Source of the DNA: Pseudofrankia saprophytica
GTDB taxonomy: Bacteria; Actinomycetota; Actinomycetes; Frankiales; Frankiaceae
Direction: 5' to 3'
DNA: 64,000 nt
NCBI RefSeq assembly: GCF_000235425.2
Contig: NZ_KI912266.1
Location: 2,362,142-2,426,141, forward strand
Shown here: positions 53,922 to 60,824 of the stretch, one piece after another
Position numbering within the stretch: the stretch's first letter is position 1
Layout: each line of letters begins with the position of its first letter
Notes under the pieces: model-generated
Databases searched by the model: none
Seen by the model: the letters and a program-made list of their open reading frames with translations, nothing else
Told to the model about the DNA's origin: nothing
Made by a program: the position numbers and the translations under genes

Positions 53922-54829
53922 GCCGGCTCCACCCGCGGGACGCCCGAGGTGAGGGTTGTGTCCTCCCGCGGGCGTGTGATCGGCGCGGCTGGCGCGCGCG
54001 CCGTTGTGGCGGCGCCGAGCTGGGCGGGGTCCGTCGTCGCGTGCCGCGACAGGTCGAGGCGACGGCGCACCGCCTGCCTGTCGAGGGCGACCTGGCGGCG
54101 TAGCCGGCTCGGCATGGGCCGGAATGCCTCGGCGAAGATCGTCCTCAGCACACGCAGCCCGTCCGAGAGCGCGTTGAGGTTGGTCACGCCCATGAGCCGC
54201 GGGTGCTCGAAGCTGGCGACCTCGACAATCTTCAGGCCGCCGCGGGCTGCCCGGATGTTGATGAGGGTCTCCACCTCGAAGCCGTCACCCCACTGGGGTT
54301 CGTCGCCTCGTTGCCCCGGCTGCAGGTCGAGCACCGGCAGGCAGTAGGCCCAGAACGCGTTGTAGCCATAGCAGAGGTCGGTGAACCGATGCCGCAGCAG
54401 GATGTTGACCAGGGAGCTCAGGGCGAGGTTGCCGCGGCTGCGTAGCTTGGTGATATCGCTGCTCCCACCGCCCTCGATGAACCGGGAGCCCTTGGCGTAG
54501 TCGGCGCCGCCGAGCAGCGCCTGAACGAAGTCCTCGATCTCCGCGGGGTCGGCGGAGCCGTCGGCGTCCAGCATGACGATGATGTCGCCCGTCGCGGCCG
54601 CGAACCCGCTGGCCAGGGCGTTGCCCTTGCCCTTGCGCGTCTGGTGCACGACGACGCAGTCGGGCCGCATGGACTGGGCGACATCCTCCGTGCCGTCGGT
54701 CGATCGGCCGTCGACCAGGACGACCTCCGCGTCGGCGGGCAGAATCTTGAAGATATGTGGAAGGTTGCGGGCCTCATTCAGTGTCGGAATGACGATGCTG
54801 ACTCTTGGCCGCGGTTCCCCTACAGTCAA
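53918..54829 (-). CDS. glycosyltransferase family 2 (dolichyl-phosphate-mannose-synthase-like)
   Basis: A 303-residue GT-A enzyme of the DPM1/undecaprenyl-phosphate-sugar type: VSIVIPTLNEARNLPHIF, VVLVDGRSTDGTEDVA, a DAD metal motif in IIVMLDADGSADPAEIEDF and GSRFIEGGGSSDITKLRS, the classic acceptor loop. It probably transfers a sugar onto a polyprenyl phosphate at the membrane, the first step for the flippase pathway, but has no membrane helices of its own. The TTG start at 54829 has GGGGGA 6-9 nt upstream. Coupled to the next GT2 gene by a 4-nt overlap. Confidence 0.92.
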   Translation of the reverse strand: MTVGEPRPRVSIVIPTLNEARNLPHIFKILPADAEVVLVDGRSTDGTEDVAQSMRPDCVVVHQTRKGKGNALASGFAAATGDIIVMLDADGSADPAEIEDFVQALLGGADYAKGSRFIEGGGSSDITKLRSRGNLALSSLVNILLRHRFTDLCYGYNAFWAYCLPVLDLQPGQRGDEPQWGDGFEVETLINIRAARGGLKIVEVASFEHPRLMGVTNLNALSDGLRVLRTIFAEAFRPMPSRLRRQVALDRQAVRRRLDLSRHATTDPAQLGAATTARAPAAPITRPREDTTLTSGVPRVEPA

Positions 54830-55343
54830 CTTCCGTCCCCCTGGGATGCCTGGGCGCCGCCTGGCAGGTAGGCGGCGCGGCGCGCTCGATGCGCCTCAGA
54901 GGTGGCCGCGGCCCAAGAACCCCAAAAGGAATCGGCGCGGTATGGCTCTGTTGTTGCCCGGGCTGTCGATGTGGACGCTCTGGGCGCTCGGCGGTGTTGT
55001 CGTTCGAAACGAGAAGTAATTGAATCCCGCGGGTCATGTGTACGCAATATGCGGGAAATTGATCGATACCGACGCGCCGCCGACCCCCGATTCCAGTGCC
55101 TTTCCGCGCTTGCATTCCCCCGTTGTCCGGTCAAGCAAGACCGTCTGCCCGACACGGTAGCACTCACCCTCCGGCAGGGTTCTCGCGCTACGTCGTGTAC
55201 CACTTGTGCGTCTCGCCAGGTTCGAACAATGCGCCGGAGCGTGACTCGGCCACCGCGCGGCGTGACTGATTGCGGGTCGACGGGCGGAGGTATTCACCCT
55301 GGTTCGCCAATTAGGGCGACGTCGACCGGGGGCCGGGGAACGG
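54830..55343. other. 514-bp region without a supported gene
   Basis: Upstream of the GT2 pair. AT content is locally higher (for example near 54990-55080), open frames are shadows without domains. Probably the promoter of the GT2 operon plus spacer. Confidence 0.4.
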
Positions 55344-55736
55344 CTAGCTGCTGTGGTCGGGGGGCTGTTTCACGCCGCTGGGCGTGTTGCCGGAACGCCG
55401 CCTGGGGCCCGGTACCGATGCGCGCCCCCCCATTCGCCGCACCGAGGGGACCGATATTGGGTCGGCTGGTGGAGTGTCCCGGGCGGTGTCGGGCGAAGAG
55501 GGGCCAGTGTCGATCGGGGGCGGCTCTGGCTCGGTTGTCCGGCGTCTGGCGCGTCGCGGTTGCGCGAGCGGTTCATCGTGTGGATATCTGTGCCAGAAAT
55601 GCGAAAATCGGACGCAGCCGCAGATACCGCAGTCGTTTCCGGAGCGGTAATGGCGGTGAACCTGGCGCGTGTGGCCGCAGGTACAGGTTCGCAGCCAGCT
55701 CGGCATCCGGGCCGGCTGCGAAGCGCTCGCGGACAT
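55344..55736 (-). CDS. small Cys/His-rich protein, probable zinc-binding
   Basis: A 130-residue protein whose N-terminal third carries CTCGHTRQVHRHYRSGNDCG followed by ICGCVRF: four to five cysteines and several histidines in a CxCGH...HxH...DCxxCxC arrangement. Short actinobacterial proteins with this CGHxxxxHxHYxxGxDCxxCxC pattern occur widely without assigned function; zinc binding is likely. The C-terminal 80 residues are Arg/Pro/Ser-rich and disordered. No ribosome binding site is visible upstream of ATG 55736, so it may be leaderless. Moderate confidence because of size and disordered tail. Confidence 0.6.
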   Translation of the reverse strand: MSASASQPARMPSWLRTCTCGHTRQVHRHYRSGNDCGICGCVRFSHFWHRYPHDEPLAQPRRARRRTTEPEPPPIDTGPSSPDTARDTPPADPISVPSVRRMGGRASVPGPRRRSGNTPSGVKQPPDHSS

Positions 55737-55819
55737 GATTCGTTGATAACACGACGGCAGGGGTGGAAAGTCTCAGTTTTTGAATCCCGCGTGTCGGATG
55801 TCCGACCGGACCGCCTGCG

Positions 55820-56380
55820 TCACGGTCGGGTGTCGCGGCGGGCGCGGTTCGCCATCGTCCGAGCCCGCTCGCGGCGGACCACTGTCGCCCGGCGGGCCCG
55901 GACCAGCGCGATGATGATCACCAATAGCTCGGCGATCAACAGGCTCGGCGCGCGCAGGATCAGTTCGGAACCGATGTCGATTGCCTTCGTCTTCAGCCCG
56001 CCGTCGCTGCCGGTCGCCGGATGCAGGAAGCCGACCCCGGTGGTGATCGCCGCATAGACCAGCGGCGGCATGATGGCGACTCCGACCAGATCGTCCACAT
56101 GCGTGCGCAGCGTGCTCGCGACGCAGGCCACGACGAACAGGACGCCGAAGATCCAACCCAGGTGCCCGAAGACTGCCACGTCCGCGGCGGCGCCCGCGGC
56201 CCCGATGATCAGCACGATCAGCGAGGCTCCGAAGGCGGTAAGCCCGCGGCGGTTGTTGCTGATGACGGTCGTCGGTTGCAGGGTCGAACGGCGCCGTCCC
56301 GTGGGGGCACGGTCGGCCGGTCCGCGCGGCCGGTCGGTGCGACCTCGGGGGCCGGCGGGTTGCCTGTCGGGCAGACTCAC
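55820..56380 (-). CDS. DUF6542 family membrane protein
   Basis: About 186 residues: a basic, Pro/Arg-rich cytoplasmic N-terminus (residues 1-45), then four hydrophobic helices (LTAFGASLIVLIIGAAGAAA, WIFGVLFVVACVAST, the VGVAIMPPLVYAAITTG and LLIAELLVIIIALV segments) and a charged C-terminus. Length and helix layout fit DUF6542, an actinobacterial family of unknown function whose gene commonly lies between ispH and ychF (Rv1111c in M. tuberculosis). Here it is between glycan genes and rmuC-ychF, keeping part of that order. Confidence 0.82.
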   Translation of the reverse strand: MSLPDRQPAGPRGRTDRPRGPADRAPTGRRRSTLQPTTVISNNRRGLTAFGASLIVLIIGAAGAAADVAVFGHLGWIFGVLFVVACVASTLRTHVDDLVGVAIMPPLVYAAITTGVGFLHPATGSDGGLKTKAIDIGSELILRAPSLLIAELLVIIIALVRARRATVVRRERARTMANRARRDTRP

Positions 56381-56454
56381 GTGGGCAAGGTACCGCCCCA
56401 GGTTTAAGAATGCGTCAGCACGATACGTCGTGGCTGTACCGGTGGCCGATTCCT

Positions 56455-57849
56455 TCAGCTCTCCGTGTTCGCTCCGGCACCCGGTGGAGCCGCCTGAATG
56501 TCCGCTGTGTCGGGTGCCTCCATCGGCGGCCTGAAGGGCGAGGATGGCACCAGCTCCAGCTCTTCGAGGGGTTCTCGTCCATCAGGAACTGAGAGGAGCT
56601 CGACGGCCGTCAGCGGGCGGACACCTGCCTCCACTGGCTTGGGGCTGGGCAGTTCGTCCTCGACGACCTCCATCGCGGCCAGTCGGCGGGCCGACACCAG
56701 CACCCGGCCCTCCAGCGACCCCACGGCCGCGTTGTAGTCCTTGACCGCGCGTCCCAGGGAAGCGCCGAGCCGGTCGACGTGCTCGCCGAGCGTGCCGATC
56801 CGGGTATACAGCTCACGGCCAAGCTCGTAGACCTCCTTGGCCCGGGTTGTCAGCGCGTCCTGCGTCCAGGCGTAGGCGACGGTGCGCAGCAGCGCGATGA
56901 GCGTCGTCGGCGTGGCGAGCACCACGCCCCGGCCAGCCGCGTACTCGAGCAGGCCTGGGTCGTGGTCGAGCGCCGGTGCCAGGAACGCCTCCGCCGGGAC
57001 GAACAGCACGACGAACTCGGGTGAGTCCATTCGGCGCCAGTAGGCCTTCGAGCCGAGCTGGTCCACGTGCGCGCGCAGGTGCCGGGCGTGCGCGGCCAGC
57101 CGCTCGGCCCGCACGGTCTCCTCGGCGGCTTCGGCGGCCTCGAGGAACGCGGCCATCGGGACCTTGGAGTCGACGACGATGCTGCGCCCGCCGACCAGGT
57201 GGACGACCATGTCCGGCCGCTGTACCGACTCTCCCTCCTCACCGGCGACCGTGTGCTGCTCCGTGAAGTCGCAGCGTGCCAGCATGCCGGCGACCTCGGC
57301 GACGCGGCGCAGCTGCAGCTCGCCCCAGGCGCCGCGCGCCTGCGGCTTGCGCAGCGCGGTCACCAGCTGCGAGGTCTGGGTGCGCAGGGCGTCGGAGGCC
57401 TCGCGGGTGGCCCGAACCTGCTCGACCAGCGTGGCGTAGGCCTCGATGCGCGCGGTTTCCAGATCGCGCAGTCGTTCCTCCATCCGGGTGAGCGTCTCGC
57501 GCAGCGGCGTCACCAGGTTCTCCACGGCGGCGCGCCGCATGTCGAGGTCGCCGCGCGCCCGAGCGCCCGCCTCGTCGAGGCGGGCGGCCGCGAGCTCCAG
57601 GAACTGTCGGCTAGCCCCTTCCAGCGCCCGCGCCGAGAGCGCCTGGAAGGTGTCGGTGAGGCGTCGCTGGCTCTGCTCGACGAGCGCGACGCGCTCGGCC
57701 GCCGACTTGCGCTCATAGTCCAGCGCGGTCCGCATGCCGGCGACGTCGGCGTTCGCCCGCTGGGCTCCGGCCTGCCTGCCCGCGAGGTAGCCCCCCGCGG
57801 CCCCGACCACCAGGCAGGCCAGCGCCAGCAGCACCCCCGACGCATCCAT
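56455..57849 (-). CDS. rmuC: DNA recombination protein RmuC
   Basis: About 464 residues. One N-terminal hydrophobic segment (VLLALACLVVGAAGGYLAG) anchors it, a long coiled coil follows (residues about 30-150, Ala/Arg/Glu-rich), and the RmuC domain has GAWGELQLRRVAEVAGML, HLVGGRSIVVDSKVPMAAF, EFVVLFVPAEAFLAPAL and GVVLATPTTLIALLRTVAYAW. It limits certain recombination events and may be a nuclease-fold protein. ATG 57849 was chosen; a GTG two codons upstream is possible, and in-frame sequence up to 58002 is repeat DNA. Not operonic with ychF, which is divergent. Confidence 0.94.
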   Translation of the reverse strand: MDASGVLLALACLVVGAAGGYLAGRQAGAQRANADVAGMRTALDYERKSAAERVALVEQSQRRLTDTFQALSARALEGASRQFLELAAARLDEAGARARGDLDMRRAAVENLVTPLRETLTRMEERLRDLETARIEAYATLVEQVRATREASDALRTQTSQLVTALRKPQARGAWGELQLRRVAEVAGMLARCDFTEQHTVAGEEGESVQRPDMVVHLVGGRSIVVDSKVPMAAFLEAAEAAEETVRAERLAAHARHLRAHVDQLGSKAYWRRMDSPEFVVLFVPAEAFLAPALDHDPGLLEYAAGRGVVLATPTTLIALLRTVAYAWTQDALTTRAKEVYELGRELYTRIGTLGEHVDRLGASLGRAVKDYNAAVGSLEGRVLVSARRLAAMEVVEDELPSPKPVEAGVRPLTAVELLSVPDGREPLEELELVPSSPFRPPMEAPDTADIQAAPPGAGANTES

Positions 57850-57908
57850 GACCACAGCCAACCACCCCGGTCCGACATTTGCCCTGACCCGAAGCCACGC
57901 AAGGAGCA

Positions 57909-58038
57909 GGGTTCCTGCCGGATCCGGGGTTCCTGCCCGATCGGCGGAGCCGATCGAGGAGGTCTGGGAGCTTGCGGAGCCGATCCGGCAGGTTAGGCGC
58001 ACCGCCCGACAGGATCGGGGCGCTTCGCGCCCCGATCC
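57909..58038. repeat. intergenic palindromic repeat, copy 2 (rmuC-ychF)
   Basis: Modules: gttcctgccggatc, gatcggc/gccgatc arms (57939-57945, 57949-57955), ggtctgggagcttgcggagc, gatccggcagg (complement of the first cctgccggatc), then a 12-bp perfect hairpin ggatcggggcgc/gcgccccgatcc (58012-58023, 58027-58038, 3-nt loop). The 10456-10519 element contains the same modules in shorter form. Confidence 0.75.
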
Positions 58039-58039
58039 G

Positions 58040-58045
58040 TAGACT
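58040..58045 (+). promoter_or_regulatory. -10 box TAGACT of ychF
   Basis: TAGACT lies directly after the strong hairpin of the repeat element and 7 nt before the ychF ATG. No ribosome binding site, so a leaderless mRNA is likely; same arrangement as ispH. Confidence 0.6.
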
Positions 58046-58052
58046 CAAAGCC

Positions 58053-59129
58053 ATGGGTCTGTCGATCGGCATCGTCGGGCTGCCCAACGTCGGTAAGTCG
58101 ACGCTGTTCAACGCGTTGACCCGCAATGACGTGCTGGCGGCGAACTATCCCTTCGCGACGATCGAACCGAACGTCGGCGTCGTCGGCGTGCCCGACCCCC
58201 GGCTCGAGCGGCTCGGCAAGCTGTACAGCAGCCAGCGGATCGTGCCCGCCGCGGTGAGCTTCGTGGACATCGCCGGCCTGGTGCGGGGCGCCTCCGAGGG
58301 GCAGGGCCTCGGTAACAAGTTCCTCGCCAACATCCGTGAGTCGGACGCTGTGTGCCAGGTGGTCCGGGTGTTCTCCGACCCGGACGTGGTGCACGTCGAC
58401 GGCCGGGTTGACCCGGCGGACGACATCGCCACCATCAACACCGAGCTGGTTCTCGCCGATCTGCAGACCATCGACAACCGCCTGCCCAAGCTGACGAAGG
58501 AAGCGAAGGTCGACAAGACCAAGCAGCCCATGCTTGCGGCCGCCGAGGCGGCCAGGGCCGTCCTCGACCAGGGCAGGCCCCTGTCCGCCGAGCCCTCGAT
58601 CGACCGTGCGCTGCTGCGAGAGTTGTTCCTCCTGACCGCGAAGCCGTTCCTCTACGTCTTCAACGTCGACGAGGACGCCCTCGCCGACGATGCCAGGCGT
58701 AAGGAGCTCGCCGACCTCGTCGCGCCCGCGGACGCCGTCGTGCTGTGCGCCAAGGTCGAGGCCGAACTGCTGGAGCTGCCCGAGGAGGATGCCGCCGAGC
58801 TGCTCGCCTCGCTCGGGCAGAGCGAGAGCGGCCTCGCGGCGTTGGCCAGGATCGGCTTCCACACGCTCGGCCTGCAGACCTACCTGACCGCGGGCCCCAA
58901 GGAGGCGCGCGCCTGGACCATCAAGAAGGGCGCCACGGCTCCCGAGGCCGCGGGCGTCATCCACAGCGATTTCCAGCGTGGTTTCATCAAGGCGGAGATC
59001 GTTTCGTTCGGCGACCTGATGGCGGCGGGCTCGATGGTCGCGGCTCGCGCGGCCGGCAAGGTTCGCATGGAGGGCAAGGACTACGTCATGGCCGACGGCG
59101 ACGTCGTCGACTTCCGTTTCAACGTCTGA
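58053..59129 (+). CDS. ychF: redox-regulated ATPase/GTPase YchF (Obg family)
   Basis: About 358 residues. Walker [20 protein letters not shown]2/G3 region with [17 protein letters not shown] and [22 protein letters not shown], and a nucleotide-specificity motif in FNVDED where Obg GTPases have NKxD, in line with ATP preference of YchF/OLA1. A C-terminal TGS domain contains [13 protein letters not shown] and [18 protein letters not shown]. Associated with ribosomes and stress. ATG 58053 begins [17 protein letters not shown]; longer in-frame upstream sequence is repeat DNA. Full length. Confidence 0.97.
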   Translation: MGLSIGIVGLPNVGKSTLFNALTRNDVLAANYPFATIEPNVGVVGVPDPRLERLGKLYSSQRIVPAAVSFVDIAGLVRGASEGQGLGNKFLANIRESDAVCQVVRVFSDPDVVHVDGRVDPADDIATINTELVLADLQTIDNRLPKLTKEAKVDKTKQPMLAAAEAARAVLDQGRPLSAEPSIDRALLRELFLLTAKPFLYVFNVDEDALADDARRKELADLVAPADAVVLCAKVEAELLELPEEDAAELLASLGQSESGLAALARIGFHTLGLQTYLTAGPKEARAWTIKKGATAPEAAGVIHSDFQRGFIKAEIVSFGDLMAAGSMVAARAAGKVRMEGKDYVMADGDVVDFRFNV

Positions 59130-59134
59130 CCCTT

Positions 59135-59155
59135 CCTCGGGCCGGAATGCCGAGG
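59135..59155 (+). terminator. small hairpin after ychF
   Basis: cctcgg (59135-59140) and ccgagg (59150-59155), loop 9 nt, 6 bp past the stop. Weak. The rest of 59156-59439 shows no gene and ends in the promoter of the next gene. Confidence 0.45.
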
Positions 59156-59439
59156 CTGCGGTGCGCGCGTTGATGGCCTGAGCCCGGCGGCGGTGGGAGA
59201 GCCGTGGCGCTTGGCATTGCTCATGGAAATCAGCGGCGGCCGGACGCGGCCGCGGCGCGCAATGTGGTAACGCTGCAACGTGGTCGTTCTACTCGCGGTG
59301 CCCAGATGGCCTACGTCGGCGTTAGGCGGAAGGACCGGATGAGGGGGCCCGACGGGCCATACACCGCACCAGCGAATCCGTGCCTCCGCTCGGCGAGATA
59401 CGGGCCCGTCCCCGCCTACCGCTTACGATCGCTACTAGT

Positions 59440-60738
59440 GTGAACATCGGGACTGCCAAGATGACTCGTGCGTACCCTGGCCCGCGGCGCTGGGACGCGC
59501 CGCCGAGGCTGACCGCGCCGACCGCCGTCATCGAGGTAGAACTCTCGGCCGAGGCGCCGCGGTTTCCGTCCGCCCGCGCGGTCCAGGCGCTCATCCGCCT
59601 TCACGGCCACCCGATGGGTATTCTGCGGCTCTCGGGCGCTGATATCGCCGGGGGTCTCGGGACGCTGCGCGAGAAGATAGAATATGATCTTGGTCCGGCC
59701 GTGCGGGAGCATCTCGCCGCGGACGGTGTCGCGGTACCTCCCGGCCCGTTGGCCGCCATTCTTCCCAGCTCGGACGCATGCCGTAGGACGGCGCCGAAGG
59801 ATTTTGGGGTCAGCGTCGTCGTCAATGCGTGTGAAGCCTCGCCGGAGCTGGTGAGGGCCCTGGCCAGCATCCAGGCACAGACCAGGTTGCCCGACGAGCT
59901 GATAGTGGTCGACAACCGTCCCACGACCAGCGGGATACCCGGCCTGCTCAAGGAGCTGGAGCTCGGGTCCGTGACCTATGTACCCGAGCCCGTCAAAGGA
60001 CTCGCTCGCGCCCGCAACACCGGCCTGGCCGTGGCGTCCGGCGAGCTGGTCGCTTTTACGGACGACGACGTCATCGCAGACCCGTCGTGGCTCGAGGTTC
60101 TTGTCTCCGGATTTGAGGACGAGAATGTGGCTGCCGTGACGGGGTTGATTCTTCCGGCGGAGCTCGAGACCGAGCCGCAGATCCTGTTCGAGGAGTTCGG
60201 CGGTTTCAACAAAGGTTATGAACGCCGGCGTTTCGACCTGCACCTGAACCGCCCCGAGAATCCGCTCTTCCCGTTCAGTGCGGGCATGTTCGGCAGCGGC
60301 GCGAACGCGGCCTTCAGAGCATCGCTGCTGCGGAGGCTCGGCGGGTTCGACGTGAGTCTCGGCACCGGCACGCCTTCGCGCGGGGGCGAGGATCTGGATA
60401 TCTTCCTCACCGTCATCCAGGCGGGGGAGGCAATCGTCTACGAGCCCGGCGCCATCATGTGGCATTCGCACCACCGGGGATACCGGGACCTGCGCCGGCA
60501 GATGCACAACTACGGGGTGGGCCTCGGGGCGATGATGGCCAAGCGCGTCCTGACCAGTCGTGCCGAGCGGCGTGAGCTCCTACGGCTGGCTCCCGAGTGC
60601 GCGCGCTACCTGCTGGACCCGCGCAGCCCCAAGAACGAGAAGAAGAACCCTGCCTACCCCAGGTCGCTCACGCTGTTGGAGCTCGTCGGCGTCGTGCGCG
60701 GCCCGTTCGCCTACCTCGCCAGCAGGCGATCATCCTGA
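59440..60738 (+). CDS. glycosyltransferase family 2 with conserved N-terminal domain
   Basis: About 432 residues. An N-terminal domain of about 110 residues (ALIRLHGHPMGILRLSG, then VREHLAADGVAVPPGP) precedes the GT-A fold: GVSVVVNACEASPELVRALA, the metal motif LVAFTDDDVIADPSW and MFGSGANAAFRASLLRRLGG, EDLDIFLTVIQAG. The same N-terminal domain and the same positions of GT motifs occur in the GT2-FkbM protein that follows in the opposite direction, so they are paralogs. The GTG at 59440 follows TACGAT by 10 nt; an ATG at 59461 would drop 7 residues. Convergent with the next gene. Confidence 0.92.
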   Translation: MNIGTAKMTRAYPGPRRWDAPPRLTAPTAVIEVELSAEAPRFPSARAVQALIRLHGHPMGILRLSGADIAGGLGTLREKIEYDLGPAVREHLAADGVAVPPGPLAAILPSSDACRRTAPKDFGVSVVVNACEASPELVRALASIQAQTRLPDELIVVDNRPTTSGIPGLLKELELGSVTYVPEPVKGLARARNTGLAVASGELVAFTDDDVIADPSWLEVLVSGFEDENVAAVTGLILPAELETEPQILFEEFGGFNKGYERRRFDLHLNRPENPLFPFSAGMFGSGANAAFRASLLRRLGGFDVSLGTGTPSRGGEDLDIFLTVIQAGEAIVYEPGAIMWHSHHRGYRDLRRQMHNYGVGLGAMMAKRVLTSRAERRELLRLAPECARYLLDPRSPKNEKKNPAYPRSLTLLELVGVVRGPFAYLASRRSS

Positions 60739-60793
60739 TGCCGGCGCCGCGGCATTCATCCGTCGACCACCGGCGGGACCGCCGATCGCCGGC

Positions 60794-60824
60794 CCTGACC
60801 GGCGCCGTGTCAGCGCCGGTCAGG
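60794..60824. terminator. bidirectional terminator overlapping a stop codon
   Basis: Perfect 12-bp arms cctgaccggcgc (60794-60805) and gcgccggtcagg (60813-60824), loop 7 nt. The right arm contains the stop codon of the GT2-FkbM gene. Confidence 0.8.
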
